Positions 43,699 through 53,299 of a stretch of 64,000 nucleotides of DNA are shown here, piece by piece (position 1 is the stretch's first letter; each line of letters begins with the position of its first letter). Origin of the DNA: Sphingobacterium sp. GVS05A (GTDB lineage: Bacteria; Bacteroidota; Bacteroidia; Sphingobacteriales; Sphingobacteriaceae). The stretch lies in contig NZ_JAHXYR010000008.1 of NCBI RefSeq assembly GCF_019969845.1, positions 310,001 through 374,000 on the forward strand, read 5' to 3'. Below the pieces are notes generated by a model. That model was not told where the DNA came from. It made no database searches and was given only the letters and a program-made list of their open reading frames with translations. A program made the position numbers and the translations under genes.

Positions 43699-43733
43699 CG
43701 CAATCGTTTGTGTCGATTACGCAATCGATTTCG
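43699..43733 (+). promoter_or_regulatory. Two LacI/GalR-type operators before SusC operon B
   Basis: CGCAATCGTTTGTG (43699-43712, 12/14) and CGCAATCGATTTCG (43720-43733, 13/14) match the same palindrome as the pair at 34904-34939. Centres are 21 bp apart. Confidence 0.62.
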
Positions 43734-43894
43734 TTTAGTTGACCTCTAACCACTCTAAAGTTTTTATTATATCATTGTTACGTACTATCAATTATTAATA
43801 AGACCTAAAAGTCTAACAATTATTCAGAGCCGTTATATAGTTTTTATAAGCTAAATAGTGCCAATTTTTTTTTAAGCCTAAGACATAAAATCGA

Positions 43895-46828
43895 ATGAAA
43901 AGACTATTTTGTTTTTTATTTCTTGTCCCTATGTGCTCAAATGTAAAGGCTAACCACCTTAATTTTTGGGCTTCAAAACAAGATACTTCTGAAATCAATG
44001 AGGTTGACAAGCGATTACTTAGAGGGCGACTGGCTACCTTATTGCAAAAACAAGGTGTTAGAGACAGTCTCAATTTAAGAAACGTTGAAACACTGCCTGT
44101 TGTCAGTATTCCAGAGGTTTTAAAAGGGCAAGTTGCCGGTCTCTACGTACAAGAAGCGACAGGCGAACCAGGAGCGCCAAAGAATATGGTACTTCGGGGA
44201 TTAGGATCGCCATTATTCGAAATCAAAGATGCGATTAATGTGCAACCAGCAGTATTTGTCAATGGAATACCCATCGCAAGAGACAACAACTTTGCCTATT
44301 CAATTCAGCAGTATCAGTTTAATCGTATTGGACCTGGAACCGACAACTTCGCAGGTATTGACCTAGCAACTGTAGAGTCTATCGAAGTGATAAAAGATCC
44401 GGTTAAATTAGCAAGGCTTGGACCGCTAGCTGCTAATGGTGCAATTTGGATCCTGACAAAACCAGGTAGAGAGGGGCAACGTCAAATTTTCATTAATACC
44501 TATGTTGGGCTGGCAACAAAACCCGTAGTAACCCCCGTAAATGCCCAATATGAGAATATGTTCCGATCGGTATTCTATAACAAATATGGATCAGCTACTG
44601 ACCGTTTGAATTACCCAGGATATCTGAGCGACTCGACTAATGTAAATTATTACGGGCCAGCGAATTGGAATGAGGAATATTATAAAACTACACCGATCTA
44701 TGGTGGAAGTTTAGGTATACGTGGTGGTAATGATCGTGCGAACTTTTCGTTCGTGGGAGGGTATACCAAGAATGCAAGTTCGGCTGACAAAACTAATATT
44801 GAGCGATACAATGCTTTGTTTAACGTTAATATGGCTCCTTTTAAATGGTTGAATTTTGGTGCCACAATTAATGCAAGCCGTAGTTTGAGAGATCGTAATC
44901 GCAGTCTCAGAGATCGATTTGGTGAAGCTTCCTATGTGCCTGATTTATCTGTGCCAATTTCACCAGGTAAGGATATGTATGCACAGTATCTAGATATCTA
45001 TAAAGCGGCTTTGGATAAGAATACAGTCAATTTCTTAAATTCACTGGTAACATTAGATCTTTATTTTCTCAAGAACCTAAAATTTAATACTTCCTTAGGA
45101 ATTGATTATTCTGAGGGTGCAAGACAAGCTTTTTTCCCAGGTTCATTGATGGAAACCAATAACTATATGTCAAGTTATTTTGGTTTTAATCAGCGTTTGG
45201 TATACAATAACCGCTTGGAATACAATCTCGAATTTCAAGAACAGCATAAATTGGAATTGACCTTAGGATCTTCTTACACACAAGACCTGTACCGTTATAA
45301 TTATGCACGTGCCTATGATGGGCCCAACGATTTTATCAAGGTTAACGTTGTAGATGGCGATCCTCAAAAAGGAAGTTATTTAGTGCCAATTGGGGGGCTA
45401 TATGTCAATAGGTACAGTAATCGTGAGGATTTTAGATTGCACTCCCTGTATTTGGCTGCCAATTATAGCTACAAAAATCTCTTGGACTTGAATGCGGTAT
45501 TACGTTATGATGGTTCTTCAACAATGCAACCTGATTCGCGTTGGTTGATGACACCGTCATTCGCTGCGAAATATCATTTAATACCCGAAAATGAGGACAA
45601 TTTATTTAACCATTTGGGCGTAAAAGCATCCTGGGCGCGAATTGGGAAACCGGTATTTACAAGTAAATTTGCCATTGGCCCAAATTATACCGCTGATCTA
45701 AATTGGGGATCCGAAAAATCTTTGGTGTCCTATAATGGTTTTGCCGTTGCATCCAGACCTTATTCAGAAGGTTGGGTAGGTTACGATATCAAATGGCCTT
45801 ATACAGATCATGCCGAACTGACCGTTGATGGAACCTTATTGGAGAAAAAAATTAATTTTGAAGTCTCCTTATACCAAAAGAAAGATGTAAATCAATTGAT
45901 TAATTCACCTATTCCGGCTGAGTATGGTTATTCTGGACAAATCGTTAATGGCTTAAGTGTAAAAAACACTGGGGTGGATCTCAATCTGTCTGCGAAAGTG
46001 CTGTCTAATCCCGAGACCTTGCAATGGAATACATCACTCAATCTAAATTACAATCAAAATAAATTGACGGCACTTCCAGGAGGACGCAAGCAATTGAAAG
46101 TGGGTAATCGCTTATTAAAAGTCGGCGAGGCCATTGATCAGTTTTGGTTGTACGAAAATCAAGGATCTTATGATACCGAGGAGAGTATTCCAGTTCAAAA
46201 CGGTCAGAAAATACAGTTTGATGGGGTGGATTTTGCAGCGGGAGATCCCATCTGGAAAGATCAGAACGGAGATTTTAAAATCAATGACGAAGATCGTGTC
46301 CTGAAAGGAAATGCAATGCCTAAGCTGACAGGCTCATTTCAAAACTATTTCAAATTCAAAGGTTTTGACCTGAATATGCAATGGTATTTTGCACTTGGAC
46401 ATAAGGCACTGAATCAACGCGCTTCCAATAAATATAACTTCATCAATACCGAAAACACCAATTCATTGGATGGGATTCGCGAAGTATTTCATTGGCAGCA
46501 AGATGTTGATTTGAATAAATATCCGATTTATAATCCTTGGAGCCCGATTGTCGCCTACCGTGTGGATCAAGATCTGTTTCTGGAAAATGCTTCTTTCTTG
46601 AAGTTGAGATCCTTGACTATAGGCTACGATCTTGCTCAATTGAACAATGTAAAAGACAAGATGAAGACCATTCGTAGAGCTTATGTTTACGTTTCAGGTA
46701 CCAATTTATTGACGATCTCTAAGTTCTCAGGAGCAGATCCCGAACTGATAGATTTTAATGGATATTATACAGGTTATGGACTACCATTGTCCCCAATGGT
46801 TTCCTTAGGCGTTAAGTTAGAGCTGTAA
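43895..46828 (+). CDS. SusC-like TonB-dependent transporter without N-terminal regulatory domain (operon B)
   Basis: A 977-residue transporter. The signal peptide ends around NVKAN. Unlike the other two SusC proteins here, it lacks the CarboxypepD-regulatory-like domain. Residues 26-70 lead directly to the plug (VVSIPEVLKGQVAGLYVQ, PAVFVNGIPI, SIEVIKDPVKLARLGPLAANG). The plug's usual DASAAALYG is altered to DPVKLARLG. The barrel ends with MVSLGVKLEL. SusD follows after 21 bp. Loss of the extension suggests altered coupling to TonB or a structural role. It opens the 12-gene operon B. Confidence 0.9.
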   Translation: MKRLFCFLFLVPMCSNVKANHLNFWASKQDTSEINEVDKRLLRGRLATLLQKQGVRDSLNLRNVETLPVVSIPEVLKGQVAGLYVQEATGEPGAPKNMVLRGLGSPLFEIKDAINVQPAVFVNGIPIARDNNFAYSIQQYQFNRIGPGTDNFAGIDLATVESIEVIKDPVKLARLGPLAANGAIWILTKPGREGQRQIFINTYVGLATKPVVTPVNAQYENMFRSVFYNKYGSATDRLNYPGYLSDSTNVNYYGPANWNEEYYKTTPIYGGSLGIRGGNDRANFSFVGGYTKNASSADKTNIERYNALFNVNMAPFKWLNFGATINASRSLRDRNRSLRDRFGEASYVPDLSVPISPGKDMYAQYLDIYKAALDKNTVNFLNSLVTLDLYFLKNLKFNTSLGIDYSEGARQAFFPGSLMETNNYMSSYFGFNQRLVYNNRLEYNLEFQEQHKLELTLGSSYTQDLYRYNYARAYDGPNDFIKVNVVDGDPQKGSYLVPIGGLYVNRYSNREDFRLHSLYLAANYSYKNLLDLNAVLRYDGSSTMQPDSRWLMTPSFAAKYHLIPENEDNLFNHLGVKASWARIGKPVFTSKFAIGPNYTADLNWGSEKSLVSYNGFAVASRPYSEGWVGYDIKWPYTDHAELTVDGTLLEKKINFEVSLYQKKDVNQLINSPIPAEYGYSGQIVNGLSVKNTGVDLNLSAKVLSNPETLQWNTSLNLNYNQNKLTALPGGRKQLKVGNRLLKVGEAIDQFWLYENQGSYDTEESIPVQNGQKIQFDGVDFAAGDPIWKDQNGDFKINDEDRVLKGNAMPKLTGSFQNYFKFKGFDLNMQWYFALGHKALNQRASNKYNFINTENTNSLDGIREVFHWQQDVDLNKYPIYNPWSPIVAYRVDQDLFLENASFLKLRSLTIGYDLAQLNNVKDKMKTIRRAYVYVSGTNLLTISKFSGADPELIDFNGYYTGYGLPLSPMVSLGVKLEL

Positions 46829-46849
46829 TAATTTAATAGTAGAAAGAGT

Positions 46850-48367
46850 ATGAAAAGATATAATCGATGGGCGGTAATGTTCCTGATGGCGCTGGGTATC
46901 AATGCTTTTACGAGTTCATGTAATAAAAAATTGGATATTGTCGCTTCCAATCTCGGATCCGAGAAACTGGAATGGCAATCTATATCTGATACGCGAGCGC
47001 ACTTAATGGGCATCTACGGCCTAATGCGGGCAGCATTAGTTGATAACTATGGGCATTGGGTATACGGAGAAATCCGCTACGGCGACTTTACACCTTATTC
47101 ACGCGCAGATCTCCGTGTCGTCCAAGAAAATAAACTGAGATCAGCTTATCCTTTACTTAAGGATCTTACGGACTGGCGTAGATTCTACGCAGTGATCAAT
47201 GCAGCGTCACTTTTTATCGAACGTGCACCCGAGGTGATGGCGAAAGATAAGCGATACACAGAACGCGATATGAAGTACGATGTTGCACAAGCACGTACAA
47301 TCCGTGCCCTGATGTATTTCTATATGGTCCGTATCTGGGGCGATGTTCCGCTGTTAAAGGAATCTTATGATAATGGTTCCTTTGTGGAACTTGCGCGATC
47401 GACCGAAGCAACAGTTTTAGCTTTCGCGGAAACCGAACTATTAGCCGCTGCACAGGATTTACCTTACCGTTATGCTGTAGGAACACAGAGCTATTATGGC
47501 GAGACTTATGGCACATGGGTTGGTGTTTTGGTCAACAAAATTACAGCTTATTCCCTATTGGCACACGTAGCGGCATGGCAAGGAAAATACATCAATGCGG
47601 AGGTATATTCACGATTTGTTATCGACAACTATTCACAAGCGAATCTTGAACTATTGACGACACCAGCATTGGTGAATCCGACCGATGGTCTATTTGGGCC
47701 AAGTACAAGAGCACAGATCTTAGCGATTCGCTCTTCATACGAATTGGGCGAAGCGACGAACACAGGCCATATCGAATCATTGACTTTAGGTTATCCGATT
47801 GTCACCAAAGCTAAACCGGATATCTATGTGAGCCGTGACACGATCAATAAATTGTTTGATGACGTAAACGACACGCGTTTTGGTATTGACTCGGTATCAG
47901 GACTAGTACGGACTAATTACTTTACCAACTACAACGGGGATATCCCGATTTTTAGTAAGATCAAGGTCATCCGTAATGGTAATGGTGATTCTGATTTTTC
48001 CATTTTTGGATCGAATTTAGTTTTTACCCGCCTTGAAGAGATCTACTTACTGCAAGCAGAAGCAAAAGCTGTACTCAATCAGCGTGATGATGCCATTAAG
48101 TACCTCAATGTGATTAAAGAGCGTCGCGGTCTAAAACCCTATATCAGCAACTCGCCAAAAGACTTATTGGAAGAGATCTTTTTGGAGAGAAGACGGGAAT
48201 TGATGGGAGAAGGATGGAGATGGTACGATCAAATACGCCTGGCAAAGATTAAGAAAAATAATCCTGTGATGAACGATTTGATTCAGAAAGGTGGAATCTA
48301 TTGGCCGATCTCCTCGGATGTACTGGAAAGAAACTCCAAACTGGTGCAAAACTCATATTGGAAATAA
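46850..48367 (+). CDS. SusD-like surface lipoprotein (operon B, first pair)
   Basis: A 505-residue lipoprotein (NAFTSSCNKK). SusD signatures are AASLFIERAPEV, IRALMYFYMVRIWGDVP, the TPR-like EEIYLLQAEAKAVL and EIFLERRRELMGEGWRWYD. It pairs with the SusC at 43895. It is the usual length, and the following FAS1 gene is 14 bp downstream. Confidence 0.94.
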   Translation: MKRYNRWAVMFLMALGINAFTSSCNKKLDIVASNLGSEKLEWQSISDTRAHLMGIYGLMRAALVDNYGHWVYGEIRYGDFTPYSRADLRVVQENKLRSAYPLLKDLTDWRRFYAVINAASLFIERAPEVMAKDKRYTERDMKYDVAQARTIRALMYFYMVRIWGDVPLLKESYDNGSFVELARSTEATVLAFAETELLAAAQDLPYRYAVGTQSYYGETYGTWVGVLVNKITAYSLLAHVAAWQGKYINAEVYSRFVIDNYSQANLELLTTPALVNPTDGLFGPSTRAQILAIRSSYELGEATNTGHIESLTLGYPIVTKAKPDIYVSRDTINKLFDDVNDTRFGIDSVSGLVRTNYFTNYNGDIPIFSKIKVIRNGNGDSDFSIFGSNLVFTRLEEIYLLQAEAKAVLNQRDDAIKYLNVIKERRGLKPYISNSPKDLLEEIFLERRRELMGEGWRWYDQIRLAKIKKNNPVMNDLIQKGGIYWPISSDVLERNSKLVQNSYWK

Positions 48368-48381
48368 TAGAATAGATAATC

Positions 48382-49053
48382 ATGAAAAACAAACATATTT
48401 TTTTAGGCTTATCGCTAATCGTATTGCTACTGGGCGTTGCTAGTTGTAAAAAAGGGAACACCTATTACGAAGATTTTCAAGTCAAGTATACCGAATTTGA
48501 TGGAACTTCATTGGAATTTTTAGAATCACAAGGTAATACCTATGACTCCTTGCTGTTAGTTTTGGATCGTGTTCCTTCGGTACGCGCTAAGTTGAAAGAT
48601 GCCAATGCAAAAACGACCTTTTTCGCCATGACGAACAGCAGTTTTACCAATGCTTTGGATGCCATGAACGGAGTACGAAAAGCGGGAAACAGATCCCCGT
48701 TTTATCTTGAAGACATTCCACAATTGATCCTTGATTCCTTGACTTATCATTATGCCTTTGATGGTGAATATGATACGCCTTACCTACGGGATTTTGTTGA
48801 AGGAAAAGTGATTAAAGCTATTGACCATTATAATATGACCTTAAAGTATAAAGTGACATCTGCTTCCGGAATTATAGGCGGCGGTCAACAACAGATCATA
48901 TTGAGTGATATGAATAAGTCTATTTTTCAACGCTACTGGCAGGAAAGCGCAACATCTGTGGTGAATATCCGTACACAAAATGGTATGTTACATGTCCTCG
49001 CTCCAAGTCATAATTTCGGATTTAGTAAACTCGCTAAATTATTAAACAAATAG
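48382..49053 (+). CDS. FAS1 domain lipoprotein (operon B, first set)
   Basis: A 223-residue lipoprotein (LGVASCKKG). It has the FAS1 core with TSLEFLESQGNTYDSLLLVL near the N-terminus, the TFFAMTNSSFTNAL box and the end box NGMLHVLAPSHNFGF. It is homologous to the FAS1 proteins at 39763 and 54829. The next gene starts after one base, indicating translational coupling with the DUF5007-like protein. Confidence 0.83.
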   Translation: MKNKHIFLGLSLIVLLLGVASCKKGNTYYEDFQVKYTEFDGTSLEFLESQGNTYDSLLLVLDRVPSVRAKLKDANAKTTFFAMTNSSFTNALDAMNGVRKAGNRSPFYLEDIPQLILDSLTYHYAFDGEYDTPYLRDFVEGKVIKAIDHYNMTLKYKVTSASGIIGGGQQQIILSDMNKSIFQRYWQESATSVVNIRTQNGMLHVLAPSHNFGFSKLAKLLNK

Positions 49054-49054
49054 C

Positions 49055-50095
49055 ATGGAAAAGAAAATATTTAAGTCGGCAAAACAGTTATTAGTGCTCG
49101 GGATGGGATTTTTCATGCTAGCCTCATGTAATAAGTACATTCCGGATGACCAAGACTCACTCGGTACTGACGTGGTGTATAGCACCAATGAATTTATGCC
49201 ATTGTTAGGAAGAAATACCTTCTATAATAATATTGTCAATATTGGGCAGAATACTTCACAACCCCTCAATTTTAAAATTGTAAACCTGCGTGATATTGAT
49301 GGACAGCCTTCAACACTTTTTGAAGATAAATTTCCGGTAAAAATCTGGACAATGGCATATAGTGGCGAAGAGAAATCTATCGCAGAAATTGAAAATAAAC
49401 GTAAGGTAGAATATCGCCCTATTCTCGAAATTCTTGAGAAATCAGGCAATATAAATTTTTGGGGACAGGCGGTGAATTCAAATTTTGTCAAAGCACAACC
49501 AGATTCAGGTTATGTGTTTGATATTGAAGTTAGCAACACTGGTGGACGCAGGTATTTGCGGAATTTCAAATTAAAGCCTTATCGTGAACGTGCATTTGAA
49601 CCGAGCATCATGGATCCCGTGACAGGCTTAGCGCCACTACCATATACGCATCCCAACAGGACAACCAATTTGTATGGCGTACGAACAAATCAATTTATTT
49701 ATCCAGGCCTAATTAATGTGTATTTCAATAAGTTGGAAAGCAAGGGGACGGGAAGTAGAACCTTGACCATAAGTTTCTTGGACTCTTTAAACCGTCCAAT
49801 TGATGTGAAGAAATTTGCCGCGACAGAATGGGATAAATTAGTGCATGGTTTCAACCATAGATTTGAAAATGGTAAAGTGATCTATGATGTTGCTTATCCT
49901 ATTCCATTGGCACCGATCAAAACTGACTATTCTTCAAGCGATGGTACTTATGCCGTGATGAATTTCAAATTCCGCAGGAAAGGGCAGTTTGGTTTTCTCG
50001 AAGATTGTGGGATCGAGATGCCATTTGCGATCTACGAAGAAGGAGATTGGGAGATACAGTTTCGTTTCACCAGGGAAACGCCAAAATTTGACTGA
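49055..50095 (+). CDS. DUF5007-type surface lipoprotein (operon B)
   Basis: A 346-residue lipoprotein (FFMLASCNKY), paralogous to 40480-41547 along its full length (see the shared EKSG block and VKIWTMA / IKVWKQK stretch). It fills the fourth place after SusC, SusD and FAS1, as in operon A. Inferred as a surface-exposed ligand-binding protein. Its stop overlaps an ATG (TGATG) in front of the next SusC gene. Confidence 0.74.
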   Translation: MEKKIFKSAKQLLVLGMGFFMLASCNKYIPDDQDSLGTDVVYSTNEFMPLLGRNTFYNNIVNIGQNTSQPLNFKIVNLRDIDGQPSTLFEDKFPVKIWTMAYSGEEKSIAEIENKRKVEYRPILEILEKSGNINFWGQAVNSNFVKAQPDSGYVFDIEVSNTGGRRYLRNFKLKPYRERAFEPSIMDPVTGLAPLPYTHPNRTTNLYGVRTNQFIYPGLINVYFNKLESKGTGSRTLTISFLDSLNRPIDVKKFAATEWDKLVHGFNHRFENGKVIYDVAYPIPLAPIKTDYSSSDGTYAVMNFKFRRKGQFGFLEDCGIEMPFAIYEEGDWEIQFRFTRETPKFD

Positions 50096-50124
50096 TGATG
50101 GATGGACTAATTAGCTTAAAGATT

Positions 50125-53100
50125 ATGAAACAATTTAGCATAATATTAACTTTCATTTGTGCCTTGTTTGTGGGGGAGGCATGGGCCCAGACCATGGTCA
50201 AGGGTGTTGTGAAAGGAAATGATAACAGAGCGCTCAGCGGGGTCTCTATACGCTTAGAAAACCCCAAACGAGATCTGGGAAAAACCGGAGAAGATGGACG
50301 GTTTGTAATTTCGGTCCCCAACAGCGGGGTGATGGTATTTTCCTATCAGGGCTATCGTACGGAGAAGTATACGATTGTTGCTGGGAAAAAGGAATACAAT
50401 GTGACCTTAGAAAGTACGGCACAGGAACTTGAAGAGACTGTTGTCGTGGGATACCAACAACGTAAAAGAGAGACATTGACTGGATCCGTAGTAACAATCT
50501 CCGGTAAGGAAATACAGGATATTCCTTCAGGTAACTTTGTTGACCTTTTGCAAGGTAAGGTTGCTGGGTTAAATATTCAGAACAATACAGGAAGTCCTGG
50601 TATGCGCGGAACGATGGCTGTGCGGGGGATGTCCAGCTTTAATGTTTCAGGTAGTGGTGACAATACCTTTGTAACACCTACATCACCGTTATTCGTTATT
50701 GATGGTGTCCCTATCGATGATAACTCGGGCTATGAATATGGATTTGAATCAGCAGGCCCCGGTGTATCGCCTATTTCAATGATTCCGCCAGAAGATATCG
50801 AAGATATTACCGTCATGAAAGATGCACAGGCAACAGCGATGTATGGATCGCGTGGTGCATATGGTGTTATTCAGGTGCGTACCAAACGTGGTAATTCGAA
50901 AGTACCTATCGTAAATTATCAAGGTCAGTTTTTCTTATCGGCAGTGCCGCAATTGCGTCGCGTGATCGGTGGTAAGGGCGAGCGAATGGTTCGTTTGGAG
51001 CAAATCCTGATGAATGATACAACATTGGCCGCCGCACTACGCCGTATCAACGATTCACCAATATTGGCCGATTCCCTGAATCCCTATTATAATAATTCAA
51101 CCGATTGGCAATCTTATTTCTATCGCAATACCATGAATCAGACACATAATATTGGTATCTCTGGTGGAGAGCGTACATTCAATTACAAAGCCAATATGAA
51201 CTATTATGATGAAAATGGTATCATCGCCAATACGGGTTTTAAAAGATATTCAATGACCTCCAATATGCAGTATGAGCCGAGCGATCGTTTCAGAATGATG
51301 ACCAATATCAATGTCAATTTGGCGCAAAATAAGATGGGTTCAGGGAATGCGCTGATGCAGACGGGGGTAGGTAAATCGGTCAACACAACCTCGCTGTACC
51401 CTTCACCTTCCTTATTTTCTGGAAGTATGGGGGCCTTATCGGCGTTGGGTGTGGATGACCAGAATAAAACCGGGAATTATTTAGGGCAATTGGAATTGCA
51501 ATATGTACCTATTAAAGATGTACGTGCATCCGTTACCTTAAATTATAACTATACCACTTCAACAAAAGATCGTTATACACCAGAAGTACTTTTGGGTAAC
51601 TCTTCAGAAGTATACAGTTATTATAGCAACAGAAGTAAAGTCTATAACCGGAATCAACTGTCTTATGTGAAGGCAGTTAAAGAGAAACATCTTTTTAGTG
51701 TCTATGGATTTACGGAAATGGAAATATCCGCTTCCTCAGAAGATTTATCGAAGATTCGCGGAACGGCTAATGATCAATTTCAAACGGGAATTAGCTACAA
51801 TACACGAAATACGCTTGGAGGTTTATTAAACTCATTGAATAATTTTAGATCGGTTGCTTATGCAGGGAGCTTTTCGTATAACTACGATTCAAAGTATATT
51901 CTTGATTTGACCTACCGTGTCGATGGTAGTTCGTTGACCGGTGGTGCAACACCTTGGACCAAAAACCCTTCAGCGGGCTTACGTTGGAATTTCAAGAAAG
52001 AGAAATTTATGGAAAATGTGGATTGGTGGGATACAGGTTTCTTGAGAGGATCGGTTGGTCGGACAATTTCACCAGCGGGGACCCTATCGGACATCTACGG
52101 TTGGTATAAGATTGATGATGGTCGCTATAACAATAGACCAACAACATCATTAGATCTGGATATTGCTCCTAATACGGGCTTGGTACCCCAATCGACAACA
52201 CAATGGTCTGCCGCAGCGGAGCTTGGATTTTTCAATAGCTCGCTGTATGTGACTTACGAAACTTATTACAAGCAATCGGATAAGATTTTAGATAAAAAAC
52301 CAATTGCAAATCATAATGCGTTTTCAAATGTATTGACCAACGAGAAGGCAATGGTGAACAAAGGGCATGAGCTGAGTATTCAATATCGACCAAAATTAGC
52401 GAACTCGGATTGGGAACTGAATGCGAATGCGACGTTTGCAATAAATAGAGATTATGTAACCTCATTGCCGGATGGTGCACGTCAACTGGTAAGGGCTGAT
52501 GGATCAGGATACGATCTTCCTCAATTCTTTCGTCTAGGACGTAATGCATTTACTTTTGTCTTATATGACTATAAAGGTGTCTATAAATCGGACGACCAAG
52601 TACCGGTCAATCCATTAACTGGATTGCGTTATAGAGCAGGGGGGGAAATGAATGGAGGTAAGTTCTTCCGTGCGGGAGATCCCATTTTTACAGATCTAAA
52701 TGGTGACTATGTGCTAGACGAAAATGACTTAGTTTATGTAGGTAATTCGCAGCCAGCAATCACAGGTGGATTGTACCTGTATACTCGCTATAAAAACTGG
52801 TCTTTGCGTACGCAATTATCCTATACCATAGACCGTGATATCCTAAATACAGCTTTGACCGATCGCTTCCGGAACTATTCGGATCCAAGTGGACAGAACT
52901 ATGGCTCTGGAGCACCAGGTGCTTATATACCTTTGGATGCTTATAATGTATGGCGGCAATTGGGTGACAATGCGGATTATCCGAATGTTTCAGACTTTAC
53001 ACGTTTGTCGTTATATAATCCTTACCGTTACAATTCAACGATGTTTATGGAGGATGGCTCCTACGTGAAAATTAATTCGGTCACCGTGGGCTACAATTTT

Positions 53101-53286
53101 GACAGAAGATGGGCACGTCGTTTTGGCGTATCATCTGCACGCATCAACCTAACGGCAAACAATGTTTATACGTTTAGCAATTATTCCGGACCAGATCCAG
53201 AATTGGTAACAGGTGTGGGACGTGATGGCTCAAACGGTTATCCAAGTAGAAGAACCTATTCATTGGGGGTAAGTGTACAATTCTAA
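50125..53286 (+). CDS. SusC/RagA-family TonB-dependent transporter (operon B, second)
   Basis: A 1053-residue transporter. Signal peptide ends GEAWAQT; the CarboxypepD-regulatory-like domain follows (VKGVVKGNDNRALSGVS, about 25-100), then VVVGYQQRKRETLTGSV, the plug (LLQGKVAGLNIQNNTGSPG, PLFVIDGVP, VMKDAQATAMYGSRGAYG) and a barrel ending SLGVSVQF. I start at MKQFSIIL (50125), since ten extra residues from 50095 would precede the signal; the upstream ATG overlaps the DUF5007 stop and may couple translation. It is a second full SusC within the same operon. Confidence 0.94.
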   Translation: MKQFSIILTFICALFVGEAWAQTMVKGVVKGNDNRALSGVSIRLENPKRDLGKTGEDGRFVISVPNSGVMVFSYQGYRTEKYTIVAGKKEYNVTLESTAQELEETVVVGYQQRKRETLTGSVVTISGKEIQDIPSGNFVDLLQGKVAGLNIQNNTGSPGMRGTMAVRGMSSFNVSGSGDNTFVTPTSPLFVIDGVPIDDNSGYEYGFESAGPGVSPISMIPPEDIEDITVMKDAQATAMYGSRGAYGVIQVRTKRGNSKVPIVNYQGQFFLSAVPQLRRVIGGKGERMVRLEQILMNDTTLAAALRRINDSPILADSLNPYYNNSTDWQSYFYRNTMNQTHNIGISGGERTFNYKANMNYYDENGIIANTGFKRYSMTSNMQYEPSDRFRMMTNINVNLAQNKMGSGNALMQTGVGKSVNTTSLYPSPSLFSGSMGALSALGVDDQNKTGNYLGQLELQYVPIKDVRASVTLNYNYTTSTKDRYTPEVLLGNSSEVYSYYSNRSKVYNRNQLSYVKAVKEKHLFSVYGFTEMEISASSEDLSKIRGTANDQFQTGISYNTRNTLGGLLNSLNNFRSVAYAGSFSYNYDSKYILDLTYRVDGSSLTGGATPWTKNPSAGLRWNFKKEKFMENVDWWDTGFLRGSVGRTISPAGTLSDIYGWYKIDDGRYNNRPTTSLDLDIAPNTGLVPQSTTQWSAAAELGFFNSSLYVTYETYYKQSDKILDKKPIANHNAFSNVLTNEKAMVNKGHELSIQYRPKLANSDWELNANATFAINRDYVTSLPDGARQLVRADGSGYDLPQFFRLGRNAFTFVLYDYKGVYKSDDQVPVNPLTGLRYRAGGEMNGGKFFRAGDPIFTDLNGDYVLDENDLVYVGNSQPAITGGLYLYTRYKNWSLRTQLSYTIDRDILNTALTDRFRNYSDPSGQNYGSGAPGAYIPLDAYNVWRQLGDNADYPNVSDFTRLSLYNPYRYNSTMFMEDGSYVKINSVTVGYNFDRRWARRFGVSSARINLTANNVYTFSNYSGPDPELVTGVGRDGSNGYPSRRTYSLGVSVQF

Positions 53287-53299
53287 GTTCGAAGACAAC

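Larger units (their letters stand above)
43327..43894. other. Intergenic region before SusC operon B
   Basis: 568 bp without an ORF. It begins with the operon A terminator and carries the second pair of LacI-type operators (43699-43733). AT-rich sequence with a 7/8 -7 match (TAGTTTTT, 43838-43845) follows; no firm promoter can be placed. Confidence 0.6.
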
